From positions 1 to 64,000 of the IMG/VR virus record IMGVR_UViG_3300025096_002738: a stretch of 64,000 nucleotides of DNA; one strand, written 5' to 3'. Shown here piece by piece: positions 22,974-31,405 of the stretch (positions within the stretch are counted from its first letter, which is position 1; each line of letters begins with the position of its first letter). The stretch comes from a virus. A program made the position numbers and the translations under genes. The notes beneath the pieces are model-generated. The model saw only the letters and a list, made by a program, of their open reading frames with translations, searched no databases and was not told the DNA's origin.

Positions 22974-23163
22974 GAAAAGAAGGTACCTTTCTCAAAGACT
23001 TCAAGATGAAAAAGGACCTATCTTTCTAGTCTTTATTCACACCCCTGAAAGATATTTTACGAAATCGGAGGGGCCATTTAAAGATCAAACAAAAGCTTTT
23101 GAGGTGATGGCCGAGCATTTGCGCCGTGGCCATATTTCATGGATTGTCTCATACGATGCATAA
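22948..23163 (+). CDS. 71-aa hypothetical protein
   Basis: Start at ATG 22948, overlapping the upstream gene; a longer frame from 22858 lacks support. Basic N-terminus, then GPIFLVFIHTPERYF, a helix (AFEVMAEHLRRGH) and a short strand (ISWIVSYDA). Function unknown. Confidence 0.5.
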   Translation: MEGKKTSHKKRRYLSQRLQDEKGPIFLVFIHTPERYFTKSEGPFKDQTKAFEVMAEHLRRGHISWIVSYDA

Positions 23164-23410
23164 AAAAGATGATTTTGGCTCGATAGTCGAAAAAGACTTC
23201 AGAGTAGGAGATATTGTAGAGTGGTCTACATTTAATGCTATAGAATCTGAATGGACGACCCATTACGGAATTATTACCACTATTTGTAAAGAGATTGAGT
23301 CAGAAAGATTAGTATCTGTTTCCAAAGTGTTGCCACTTAATGGCCCACAAGTAGAAATTAAGTTTTTCACAGCCAGTTTAAGATTGGTTTCAGAAAGAAA
23401 GGGGTCGTAA
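23156..23410 (+). CDS. Small SH3-like 'GDIV' protein
   Basis: 84 aa from ATG 23156, overlapping the upstream stop. FRVGDIVEWSTFN....THYGIITTICKE......VLPLNGPQVEIKFFTASLRLVS is the GDLV family pattern. Function unknown. Confidence 0.68.
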   Translation: MHKKDDFGSIVEKDFRVGDIVEWSTFNAIESEWTTHYGIITTICKEIESERLVSVSKVLPLNGPQVEIKFFTASLRLVSERKGS

Positions 23411-23417
23411 GAAGCCA

Positions 23418-23762
23418 ATGAGTTCTAAAATAGATCATGTAGCATTATTAGTAGATGATTTGGAAATAGCCGAGACTTGGTATTTAGAAAATCTAGATGC
23501 TGTAGTTGAATTTAAGGATCAATATTATACCAGACTTCGTTTACATCATACCTGTATTGCTTTAATAGACAGGACACACTACCCACGAGAACATATAGGA
23601 ATTTTGATAGAAAATATCGAAGATTTGCCCACTGAGCGAGGAGAAGTAGTGAAACATCGCGATGGGACCATAGGAGTTTATGTAAAAGACCCTTTTGGTA
23701 ACTATTTAGAGTATATTTGGTATTCTGACAACCAAAAGAAGGTTTTTTTGAAAGATGGCTGA
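23418..23762 (+). CDS. VOC/glyoxalase-fold protein
   Basis: 114 aa. IDHVALLVDDLEIAETWYLENL, HHTCIALI, HIGILIENIEDL and DGTIGVYVKDPFGNYLEYIWY are the paired beta-alpha-beta modules of the vicinal oxygen chelate fold, with His7 and Glu about 99 as likely metal ligands. The reaction is unknown. It overlaps the next gene by 8 nt. Confidence 0.8.
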   Translation: MSSKIDHVALLVDDLEIAETWYLENLDAVVEFKDQYYTRLRLHHTCIALIDRTHYPREHIGILIENIEDLPTERGEVVKHRDGTIGVYVKDPFGNYLEYIWYSDNQKKVFLKDG

Positions 23763-24738
23763 TATTGATTCTTTAATGCCGCTGATTAAACACTTTATGC
23801 CCTTTGCTCAAGAGCGAATGGGGTTTAAAGAGCCACCGCGCTTGTTTCTTAAAGGAGACACAGATAATGCGTCCGATCCTCTAGGACGGACAGCTTTCTA
23901 TGATCCTGCCGAACGCGCGGTGACAGTGTATATCACCAGTCGTCACCCAAAAGACATTCTAAGGTCCATATCTCATGAGCTTGTTCACCACACTCAAAAC
24001 TGTAATGGTGATTTTAGCGATGCTGGTGAGATGGGTGAGGGGTATGCACAAAGCAACCCTCACATGAGAGAAATGGAGCGTCAAGCATACGAAATGGGGA
24101 ATATGTGTTTCCGAGATTGGGAAGACACAATAAAACAGACTATTTATCATGAGCATCTAAATAAAGGAGATTATACGATGTCAACTAAAGATTGGAAAAA
24201 CAAGGAGATGAAAAGTCTTCTCTCAGAGGCATGGGGGTTCAAAATGGACCTCAATAGAATAAACGAGGTGTCCGACAACGAAGATGTCATGGATGCAAAG
24301 GAGGAAACCGAAGGTGATGCCGTCGATGCTGAAGAAGAAGCGGCACTTGAAGAAGATTCTGCGGCTAAACACAGAACGGCCGGGAATACCATCGACGAGG
24401 AAAGCGATGCTGAAATCGAAGAATGTGGTGAAATGCCAGAAGAAGGCGAGATTGTCGTAATGGGAGATGAAGAGTCTGGTGTCGAAGTTGGCGCGGAAGA
24501 TCCTGCCGAGCGTGTAGGCGCACTGATGGATGAACTTAAGGGATTACTGATGCAACTCGCTGGTGGTGGTGAGAGTGCGGCCATGGCAGATGAAGACCCT
24601 ATGGAAGAAGGCGGAAGCGGTCGCAAAGACCCAGTACGCAAGCGCCCAGGCCGCGATTCTGATGATAGAACACGACCTATGCAAGAAGAGAAAATGCGTG
24701 CGATGGTGCGCAAGGCAATTAAGGAAGCGATGAAATAA
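23755..24738 (+). CDS. Zincin-like protein with acidic C-terminus
   Basis: 327 aa. HELVH at residues 74-78 with strands (VTVYITSRHP) and a helix before it; the Glu of REMERQAYEMG downstream may be the third ligand. From about residue 180 the sequence is very acidic (EETEGDAVDAEEEAALEEDS), ending in a basic tail (MRAMVRKAIKEAMK). Such a layout is seen in virion-associated proteins of large phages. It could be a maturation protease or a structural protein; both are guesses. Confidence 0.6.
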   Translation: MADIDSLMPLIKHFMPFAQERMGFKEPPRLFLKGDTDNASDPLGRTAFYDPAERAVTVYITSRHPKDILRSISHELVHHTQNCNGDFSDAGEMGEGYAQSNPHMREMERQAYEMGNMCFRDWEDTIKQTIYHEHLNKGDYTMSTKDWKNKEMKSLLSEAWGFKMDLNRINEVSDNEDVMDAKEETEGDAVDAEEEAALEEDSAAKHRTAGNTIDEESDAEIEECGEMPEEGEIVVMGDEESGVEVGAEDPAERVGALMDELKGLLMQLAGGGESAAMADEDPMEEGGSGRKDPVRKRPGRDSDDRTRPMQEEKMRAMVRKAIKEAMK

Positions 24739-24990
24739 ATGTCTGCTGACTCCAATTGGAGTGACTTCTTGCAGGAAGGAATAACTGAAAAGACTATTTT
24801 CACTTATATTCAAGGACTACAAGAGGTTATCAACAACCTCCAACCTAAAACCCTTAAAGAAAAGAACCGTCTAACGCTTGCAAAACAACACTTGCGAGAA
24901 ATTAGACGGCAAGCTCGACGTATGCTCAACGAAAATGTTGAATTGCAAGAAAAGCTGACGTTACTAGAAGAAAACAAAGGAGGTGAGTAA
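24739..24990 (+). CDS. Small coiled-coil protein with NWSDFLQE start
   Basis: 83 aa. The N-terminus MSADSNWSDFLQEG keeps the NW-x-x-aromatic-hydrophobic-x-E core of the leader family at 14183-18790. The rest is helical and basic (LKEKNRLTLAKQHLREIRRQARRML). Perhaps another packaged or scaffold-associated protein. Confidence 0.6.
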   Translation: MSADSNWSDFLQEGITEKTIFTYIQGLQEVINNLQPKTLKEKNRLTLAKQHLREIRRQARRMLNENVELQEKLTLLEENKGGE

Positions 24991-27237
24991 ATGGGCGGTG
25001 CTGGCGGACATATGCGTCATCCTCATGATTTAAATGAGGTGGAAGATGGTCAAGATGTTGTTAACCTTTTTAAAGCTATTCCAGCTTATCTTAAAACCAA
25101 AGAGTTTCAAGGTGGTGCATCTTCTTCTTTAAAGGTTGATGGTAGTAATAATGGCTTAAAAGTTGTTGTACGTAATGGCGACTATACTTTTGCAGTTGAT
25201 CGTGGGACACAGATGGCCGCTGACGTGGCGGGAGTGTCCTTGGGCGACATGGACATCCGATGGCCCGAGAAAATCGATCCTGCGACCGGTGAGGCCAAGC
25301 CACGGGGGCTGATGGGTTCATCTATACAACTTGTTACTATGATGAATGAGGCTTTAGCTGCAAATCGAGCCAAGATGGTTGGATTATTAACACAACTCGG
25401 CCTTTTACAAGAAGACGGCTACCCCGATTTAAGTAAGTTTATTATGATCGAGTGGGTCGAGCGAAGAGCATTTGATCACCCCACCAATCCTGATCTCGGT
25501 AGAGCGAACGTTATTTATTATCCTTACGATTTTATTGCGTTTCTTGGTGTAAATCAGTTTTTTGAAATGACCAATCGTCACGGTGAAGTCACGCGACCGA
25601 GTGACCTTAAGGCCACAGAAGAAGACTCGGGTCCTGGAAAACCTGCTTCTTATGATCGCGAAGCACTATCGGAACTCGTTGAAATGGTTAAGCCATTTGC
25701 CCCTGAAGGTTTTGAGGTTTTATCTCCAATCTCCCTTAAAGTCGCGGTGGGCGGTGATGTGCCAGAAGAGGAACAGGAAGCAGCAGTCACAGAGGCTGTT
25801 AGCACTTTAGCTCAAAACATCGATGCCACATTACAAGAGCAGATTCCGATTAGACTGCACAGCGGCGACGATAGGTTACCAACTACTCACACTTTAGAAG
25901 AGTGGTTAGGAATGGCCGAGAACTTTCCCTATAAGCCAGATATCAAGATAAAACAAATGGTCGGCGAAGAAGAACGCATTAGAAAAGTCAGCCCTTTTCA
26001 CAAAGATATTCATAAGGCTCTGTTTTATGAAAATGTTGCGTTACCCGATCTTGTTGTTGATACAGAAATAGCTGAAGCTGTTCGCGGGGATTTAACTCCT
26101 TCACTAAAAGCGCTCTATGGTGCAATCTTTATAGAAGCCGCACGAAGATTAGGTAATACTGTCAAACAATCTTTAGGTTCGAGCGTAGAAGAGTTTGGAC
26201 CTACGGTCAGTCATGAAGGGGTTGTTATCGATGCTGGAATGAAGTTCGGAGATAAAAAAACAGGACACCCTTTTAAGATTACAGGAGAGTTCATTGTGGA
26301 TGCCACCGGTGGTGCATATGCTGGCGGTCAAGCATTGGAAGAGCAGGGAGTAGATTTAGAAGTTATCGAAGATGAAGGTGGAGATCCTGTTGTCGATGTA
26401 GATGCTGCTCCGCAAACAGTTGCGTTGGTGCCGGGAGCATTTAAGCCTCCACACAAGGGGCATGCCGATATGGTGAGAGCCTATGCAACTGGAGATGGAG
26501 TGCCAAAAGCAGATAGAACCATTATTTTGATTTCCAACCCTGAAGGTGCTTTACGCAGTTTGCCTCATGATAGTTCAGAAGTAAACGCAGAACATTCCCG
26601 ACAAATTTGGGAAACAGTTTTTTCCGATGTTACAAGTTTGCCGGGTGTTGAAATAGAAATAGCTTCTTCAGACATGCGATCTCCGGTGAGTATTGCTTAT
26701 GAATATATTAGCGAAACAACTCCACTAGATATTAGGGCCGGCGACAATGTTATTCTGGGAGCAAGCAGAAAGGACCGCGATTACGAGCGCTGGAAGGGTG
26801 CTACAGAGTATCATAAGAAGAAGCAGGGGGTGAATGTCCTTGCCGGCGAAGAGTACGCTGTGGAGCCTTCAGAGCGCTCTGATGGTAAAAACTTTAGCGC
26901 TAGCGATTCGCGGCAGTTGATCAGCAATTTGGTTACTAATCCAGAAGATATGGAATCACTTCGACAATTAACTGAATATATCCCACAAGATAAGATTGAT
27001 GAGTTATATCGTATTCTCGGACAGCCATCGCCTGTTTCACCAGAACCGCCCGAAGAAGCAGAGATAGAAATAATACCGCCAGAAGAATCCGAACTGGAGG
27101 AACTGTCGGCAGTCGGGGCAGGCGCCATCGAAGGACCTGGCGGAAGAAGAAAGAAAAAGAGCATTATTAGAAGAGAAAATAAACAAACCGTTGATGACGT
27201 AATAAGACTACTTATGGAAAGAGGTATCATGACATGA
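24991..27237 (+). CDS. Ligase-like nucleotidyltransferase plus HIGH-type nucleotidyltransferase
   Basis: 748 aa. The N-terminal domain (GGAGGHMRHPHDL... SSLKVDGSNNGLKVVV... TFAVDRGT) carries a KVDG nucleotidyl-lysine motif near residue 48 and KFIMIEWVERR further on. This resembles the DUF6267 proteins of aquatic T4-like phages, which look like the DNA/RNA ligase fold. The C-terminal domain (about 475-640) has VALVPGAFKPPHKGHADMVRAY with the HxGH of NMN/cytidylyl-transferases, and ILGASRKD. An acidic linker and basic tail follow. Possibly repairs or modifies nucleic acid ends; not proven. Confidence 0.7.
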   Translation: MGGAGGHMRHPHDLNEVEDGQDVVNLFKAIPAYLKTKEFQGGASSSLKVDGSNNGLKVVVRNGDYTFAVDRGTQMAADVAGVSLGDMDIRWPEKIDPATGEAKPRGLMGSSIQLVTMMNEALAANRAKMVGLLTQLGLLQEDGYPDLSKFIMIEWVERRAFDHPTNPDLGRANVIYYPYDFIAFLGVNQFFEMTNRHGEVTRPSDLKATEEDSGPGKPASYDREALSELVEMVKPFAPEGFEVLSPISLKVAVGGDVPEEEQEAAVTEAVSTLAQNIDATLQEQIPIRLHSGDDRLPTTHTLEEWLGMAENFPYKPDIKIKQMVGEEERIRKVSPFHKDIHKALFYENVALPDLVVDTEIAEAVRGDLTPSLKALYGAIFIEAARRLGNTVKQSLGSSVEEFGPTVSHEGVVIDAGMKFGDKKTGHPFKITGEFIVDATGGAYAGGQALEEQGVDLEVIEDEGGDPVVDVDAAPQTVALVPGAFKPPHKGHADMVRAYATGDGVPKADRTIILISNPEGALRSLPHDSSEVNAEHSRQIWETVFSDVTSLPGVEIEIASSDMRSPVSIAYEYISETTPLDIRAGDNVILGASRKDRDYERWKGATEYHKKKQGVNVLAGEEYAVEPSERSDGKNFSASDSRQLISNLVTNPEDMESLRQLTEYIPQDKIDELYRILGQPSPVSPEPPEEAEIEIIPPEESELEELSAVGAGAIEGPGGRRKKKSIIRRENKQTVDDVIRLLMERGIMT

Positions 27238-28037
27238 ATAAGCAAGAAGAACAAGATTTTAGAGAGAACATACGAACTCTTATTAAGCTTGTAAAAACCA
27301 AAAAGAGCTTTAACGAATCTCGAATTCGCAGTTCTCTAAAAACTCTGGCAAGGCTAGAACTACAAAGGATGATCAGTGAGCGAGAAGTCGCTGATACCGA
27401 TCCGACTCCCAATAAATCAACTGGAATTAATATCCTGGAAGACCTTCTTAAGAAGATCGTCCCCGTGCTGGAAGTGGACTATAAGAGTCTGACAACTAGT
27501 GATGAACAGCGGCAGTCTTTCCGCGCCCACGTCATTAACGCAATTGTGGCTACCCTCACTCCGGTTGAGGCAAACAATCTAGCTGGCGAAGAGGCTAGCC
27601 AAGGTACAAACCCCGCGGAAGTCGATGATATAGATGAAGAAATCAACATCGATGTTGGTGACGACGCTGGGGCCGATGACGACAAGTTTATTGATATTCG
27701 CACAGATGCAGAAATAGCTGCTGATGAAGAGACTGAAGAAGAGGATCCTGTAGGGGATTTTGGTATCGAAGGTCAGGATGAAACCGGTCGCAATATGGCT
27801 TATAACTCGTTTAAGAAGATTGAAACCTCTATCATTGATTCTTATGAATTGCTTTCAAATCCAGAGGATCAGGAGCTATTTTATGATTACCTGATCGCAA
27901 ACACTAAGCTGTATTTCGATAAGTTCGAAGATGAGTTGACCCCAGAACTAAGCGAGCCAACTAATCAGGCTTACGCTACTGCCAGCCAAGATCTTGACTC
28001 TGATAGCAGTGAAGAAGAACTAGAAATCGAATTATAG
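27234..28037 (+). CDS. Acidic scaffold-like protein
   Basis: 267 aa. A helical, basic N-terminus (NIRTLIKLVKTKKSFNESRIRSSL), then a long Asp/Glu-rich region (about 130-185), helices and an acidic tail (DSDSSEEELEIEL). Composition fits a prohead core/scaffold or another virion internal protein. No homology recognised. It overlaps the upstream gene by ATGA. Confidence 0.5.
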   Translation: MNKQEEQDFRENIRTLIKLVKTKKSFNESRIRSSLKTLARLELQRMISEREVADTDPTPNKSTGINILEDLLKKIVPVLEVDYKSLTTSDEQRQSFRAHVINAIVATLTPVEANNLAGEEASQGTNPAEVDDIDEEINIDVGDDAGADDDKFIDIRTDAEIAADEETEEEDPVGDFGIEGQDETGRNMAYNSFKKIETSIIDSYELLSNPEDQELFYDYLIANTKLYFDKFEDELTPELSEPTNQAYATASQDLDSDSSEEELEIEL

Positions 28038-28136
28038 GACGGCATCCGCGCCGTTTGGACTCATGTGCTGTGATTGTTAGTTGAGCGCTAAAGAAGTAAA
28101 ATCACTAGACATTGAATTTTAATTAATTAATTTCAC

Positions 28137-28165
28137 TTGACAGAGCTTTGAAATGCTGGTACATT
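28137..28165 (+). promoter_or_regulatory. Sigma70-like promoter
   Basis: TTGACA (28137-28142), 17-bp spacer, TACATT (28160-28165), in the gap before the HTH gene. Confidence 0.7.
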
Positions 28166-28246
28166 ATGGATGTGGTGGTGCTGTGATAGTAATTGATTGC
28201 AGACATAATTCATATTCAATCTAATATATCTAATATATCAAAACAA

Positions 28247-28594
28247 ATGAAAAAAAGCAATAGACATAATACTACAGCTTTTAACAGTGTTAGAATTAAA
28301 TTAGAAGAAGAAGGGTTAATTAATAATGAATTGCTTGTTTTGATAGCAGCGCTTTCATTAGAAGATCTGATTGCTTTGAAATTAGAACTGGCATGTGGTG
28401 AGGTTCGAAATCGTCTATATGGATTTGACATATGGAGAAATCTAAAACCTATTGTCCAGGAATCAGTCTTGAAGTTTGCGATCTCAACAAGAAAGTCAAA
28501 AAAAGATGCAGCCCGATTTCTTGGACTCAATTATTTAGAATTCAAAAAGTTACTAACTAAATACAACATAGAGGAATACTTCGACATGGTTTAA
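28247..28594 (+). CDS. Fis-type HTH DNA-binding protein
   Basis: 115 aa from ATG 28247; a TTG at 28193 is possible but adds only a low-complexity stretch. Helical core (NNELLVLIAALSLEDLIALKLELACGEVRNRLYGFDIW), then a C-terminal helix-turn-helix (KSKKDAARFLGLNYLEFKKLLTKYNI) typical of Fis/NtrC C-termini. Widespread in aquatic phages with unknown targets. It has its own promoter at 28137. Confidence 0.75.
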   Translation: MKKSNRHNTTAFNSVRIKLEEEGLINNELLVLIAALSLEDLIALKLELACGEVRNRLYGFDIWRNLKPIVQESVLKFAISTRKSKKDAARFLGLNYLEFKKLLTKYNIEEYFDMV

Positions 28595-28608
28595 GTAGGA
28601 GATGAACA

Positions 28609-28732
28609 AGTTGGTTAGAAAAATACTTATAGCAGGCTCCAAGCCAATCACGAGCCTGCTGGTCAAAGGGTGACGAAAAAAACACTAAACTGTGGTTCTA
28701 GCAAGTGGTGAGCAAGAGATCCACGACCAACT
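28609..28732 (+). ncRNA. Candidate structured RNA
   Basis: A closing helix AGTTGGT (28609-28615) pairs with ACCAACT (28726-28732). Inside are a 9-bp perfect hairpin AGCAGGCTC/GAGCCTGCT (28631-28660), a small GTCA/TGAC hairpin (28662-28674) and GTGGTTCT/AGATCCAC (28692-28724, one mismatch). The whole is a four-way junction of about 124 nt, just upstream of the tmRNA and tRNA. No known RNA family recognised; a hammerhead core is absent. Confidence 0.45.
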
Positions 28733-28757
28733 GGTGTCATATATATAAAGGTGCAAT

Positions 28758-28964
28758 ATGTGGAAAGTGTATAAATGGAATGGTCACTATATCGAGGGGG
28801 ATTTGTTAAGCAAGCACTCATCCGAAGAAGCAGCCCTCAAAGCTGCCAAGAAGGCCATAAAGTTTAATAAGACAGAAAAAGAGAAGAAAAAAAAGGAGAT
28901 ACTTATTTGGCTTGACGGTGAAAATGGAACACCGTTAGGTGTGATCGTTAAAAAAACAAAATAA
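28758..28964 (+). CDS. Small basic protein, unknown
   Basis: 68 aa. WKVYKWNGHYIEGDLLSKHSSEEAALKAAKKAIKF, a Lys-rich run (EKEKKKKEILIW), then DGENGTPLGVIVKK. It looks like a small alpha/beta fold with a strand-helix-strand order. It sits directly before the tmRNA. Function unknown. Confidence 0.6.
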   Translation: MWKVYKWNGHYIEGDLLSKHSSEEAALKAAKKAIKFNKTEKEKKKKEILIWLDGENGTPLGVIVKKTK

Positions 28965-28965
28965 T

Positions 28966-29302
28966 GGGGACGAAATGGCTTCGACAGGGTAAGAAAGAGG
29001 CATAGTGCAAGTAGGTTAGATACGACCTTAACAGTTCAAAACAATAGTTGCAAATAACAACAATCACTTCGATTCTGTTCGCCTAGCGGCTTAATCGGGA
29101 GGTTGCTCAGAGCCTTCTATCCAATTTGAGCAAAACAACAGACAAGTTGTAAAAATCAAAACCATCTATTGCAACAGGACGGTAAGCAATAGATTATAAC
29201 CGTCTACCTTTGTCAGTTTGGACGGTATAAACTGAATAAACTTGTGAATGACTAGAATTAGACTTATTTTGGACGACGGTTCGATTCCGTCCGTCTCTAC
29301 CA
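28966..29302 (+). ncRNA. ssrA: tmRNA (transfer-messenger RNA)
   Basis: The 5' end GGGGACGAAATGGCTTCGAC and 3' end CGTCTCT-ACCA pair as a 7-bp acceptor stem with two G-U pairs; GGTTCGATTCC is the T-loop, and CCA is encoded. The tag reading frame runs from GCA 29050 to TAA 29092-29094 and gives ANNNHFDSVRLAA, ending in the LAA signal for ClpXP-type proteases. Length 337 nt, normal for one-piece tmRNA. It would rescue stalled ribosomes and mark nascent proteins for degradation. Confidence 0.95.
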
Positions 29303-29304
29303 TT

Positions 29305-29379
29305 GCGGGTGTAGCTCAGCGGTAGAGCCTCACGTTGCCAACGTGACTGTCGCTGGTTCAAATCCAGTCACCCGCTCCA
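29305..29379 (+). tRNA. tRNA-Gly (GCC)
   Basis: Acceptor GCGGGTG/CACCCGC, D-stem GCTC/GAGC, anticodon stem TCACG/CGTGA with loop TTGCCAA (anticodon GCC), T-loop GGTTCAAATCC, encoded CCA at 29377-29379. It starts 2 nt after the tmRNA, so both probably come from one transcript. Confidence 0.95.
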
Positions 29380-29411
29380 TCAAATAATCATAACAAACAA
29401 AAGGAAAAATA

Positions 29412-31304
29412 ATGATTAAATTACTCACACTTGGACTTATTTTGGCTGGTTGCCGAGATAATCTTAATTATGATGACGTCTATACTGGCGACACTCACGG
29501 CAAAATCTCAGGCATTGTCACTTCTACTGATGGCGCCGCCCTCGCAGGAGTCACTGTGACTGCGCAGGATGCCACAACCACCACAGATGAGAACGGAATT
29601 TACACACTACTTGATGTTTCTCCATCTCAGACTATTGTAGTGAAGTTTTCAAAGCAGGGCTATGCTAAGAATTACAAGACCACAGCAATGCAGACCTGGG
29701 AGACAGTTTCTTCTAATGCCTCACTGCTTGAAGCCGATGGTACTTCTGTCATTGACAGCCAGATCTCTAACACTGTCGTTGTAGAAGGCACTACTGTTAG
29801 GTTTTCAGAAAATTCATTTGTAAATGCTGATGGTAGTGAATATGTAGGAGATGTTACTGTTCAGGTGACTCACGTAGACCCCTCTACAGACGACCTAGTA
29901 GGCGCTCCACGGGATTTGACTGCGATTACTAGGCAGAGTACCGACTCAACTGCAAAAGACGCCACAACGGCGTCTCAGCTAGTTTCTTATGGAATGGTAG
30001 ATGTTTCCCTCTTCAACGCTGACGGCGAAGAACTCAATCTTTCTTCCGAAGTCCCAGCTTACCTAGAAATTCCTATTACCAATGGTGAACTACCGGATCT
30101 ATATCATCTTTCTGATGGCGATAGTCAGTCGGCTTGGTCTTTTGATCCTGATATTGGCTCATGGGTAGAAGAAGGAGTTGGAGTGATTGTAGAAGAAGAC
30201 GGAAACTCATATTTTCAGTTTGAGGCTGATCATTTTTCATGGTGGAATTGCGATCAGGGCTTTGTCCCCTCTTGTGCTACAGGTAAGGTGATAGACACTT
30301 TAGAATTTCCTGTTAGAGGTGCTGAGGTTATTTGTGCCGGGGGACAGTCAACCACCACCGCAGTAACTGATGATGATGGAAATTACGTCTGTAGTATTCT
30401 TGTTGGAGATACAGTGAGATTTACCGGCACAACTTTTGTTGATAATCGCAACTGGTCAAACAACGTCAGCAAGTTTATGGATGGCGAAGGAAGCGATGCC
30501 AACACATGTGAGCCTATTGAAACCATCCAGATCGATGTTTGTCGTCTTGCCGGCGCCATTAATGTTCAGAACATGCGCGGCACTAGCGAAACAATACAGG
30601 AAATGGAAGCTGATAATATTATTGCCTTCTTTTGGGAGCCGCTTGGCGAACCTTTCTACTGCGATGACCTTTGGCAGTCTTTGGAGCCGGGCTCATGCTG
30701 GACAGGAACTCAAGAAGAGGTCCTTAGTGCCTTCCCGCAGGGTGCTACCCCTGGCATGCCAGATGATTCCCGCTCTGTTGGAAGTTGGCTTGAGGTTCGA
30801 ACCAATAAGAGTGTATACCGCATCGATCGGGAAACAGTTAGCGGTGAACCAAATTACAATTGGGACTCCCATACAGTTGATGGGACCACAGTTTCCGATC
30901 ACAGGCCAGAAATCAACAATGGTGATATTCTAGATGTCCAGGCTCCCGGTGATTACTCATCTTATTTTGGTGCTTGGGAGTTGGCTGAGTTTGCGACAGT
31001 TCCGACGGCTGTAGAATTCAGTAGCGCTGACACTACGTTGGACTGGAACAATGCAAATCTTACTGTGACTTATAATAATCACAATGATGAAAACATATTT
31101 GTAAACGTTCTTGTTGGCGAGACACAGATGCTTTGCAAGTTTGATGATACTGGTCGATTTACCGTGAATTCCATGGGACTAGATACGGGCTTCGGAGGAC
31201 TTTCAATCCAACATGTAGAGACAGAGCTATTTCCTGGTCCTGATGGGCTTCCTATCAGAACCATGGTTATATCTGGCGAGAGTGTCGCTGTTGACATAAA
31301 GTAA
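29412..31304 (+). CDS. Large lipoprotein with carboxypeptidase-regulatory-like domains
   Basis: 630 aa. The signal peptide ends in a lipobox (LLTLGLILAGC, Cys14). Then a CarboxypepD_reg-like domain (ISGIVTSTDGAALAGVTVTAQDATTTTDENGIYTL, about residues 33-68). A second follows near 288-330 (ATGKVIDTLEFPVRGAEVICAGG...TDDDGNYVCSILVG). The rest is beta-rich with several Cys. As a lipoprotein it would sit in the host envelope. A role in surface change or superinfection exclusion is inference. A hairpin follows the gene. Confidence 0.8.
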   Translation: MIKLLTLGLILAGCRDNLNYDDVYTGDTHGKISGIVTSTDGAALAGVTVTAQDATTTTDENGIYTLLDVSPSQTIVVKFSKQGYAKNYKTTAMQTWETVSSNASLLEADGTSVIDSQISNTVVVEGTTVRFSENSFVNADGSEYVGDVTVQVTHVDPSTDDLVGAPRDLTAITRQSTDSTAKDATTASQLVSYGMVDVSLFNADGEELNLSSEVPAYLEIPITNGELPDLYHLSDGDSQSAWSFDPDIGSWVEEGVGVIVEEDGNSYFQFEADHFSWWNCDQGFVPSCATGKVIDTLEFPVRGAEVICAGGQSTTTAVTDDDGNYVCSILVGDTVRFTGTTFVDNRNWSNNVSKFMDGEGSDANTCEPIETIQIDVCRLAGAINVQNMRGTSETIQEMEADNIIAFFWEPLGEPFYCDDLWQSLEPGSCWTGTQEEVLSAFPQGATPGMPDDSRSVGSWLEVRTNKSVYRIDRETVSGEPNYNWDSHTVDGTTVSDHRPEINNGDILDVQAPGDYSSYFGAWELAEFATVPTAVEFSSADTTLDWNNANLTVTYNNHNDENIFVNVLVGETQMLCKFDDTGRFTVNSMGLDTGFGGLSIQHVETELFPGPDGLPIRTMVISGESVAVDIK

Positions 31305-31328
31305 AATATTGCTTTATTTGAAATAGAC

Positions 31329-31362
31329 TGTGGCGGGGGTAGCGTTTGTTGCCTCCGCCACA
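31329..31362 (+). terminator. Terminator-like hairpin
   Basis: TGTGGCGG pairs with CCGCCACA, extended by a G-T wobble and GG/CC, 11 bp in all with a 12-nt loop. It is followed by AAGCATTTTA, only a short T-run. It lies after the lipoprotein gene. Confidence 0.6.
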
Positions 31363-31405
31363 AGCATTTTAGGAATAAGAAATCTTCTCCCATATATACT
31401 ACAGT

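Noticed and set aside
17139-27254. Various minus-strand frames of 60-210 codons (for example opposite 24171-24803)
   Set aside because: All lie opposite well-supported genes, often opposite acidic low-complexity regions (giving Ser-rich antisense), and lack ribosome sites.
21974-28060. ACGGC/GCCGT hairpin just after 28037 as a terminator
   Set aside because: Only a 5-bp stem and just three T after it; too weak to call.
28609-28732. Hammerhead or other self-cleaving ribozyme
   Set aside because: The conserved CTGATGA and GAAA core elements are missing in the right places; only a generic multi-helix structure is supported.
29305-29379. tRNA-Gly as an attachment site
   Set aside because: No integrase gene and no repeated tRNA 3' end were found in the window; the tRNA is complete and adjacent to a phage-type tmRNA.
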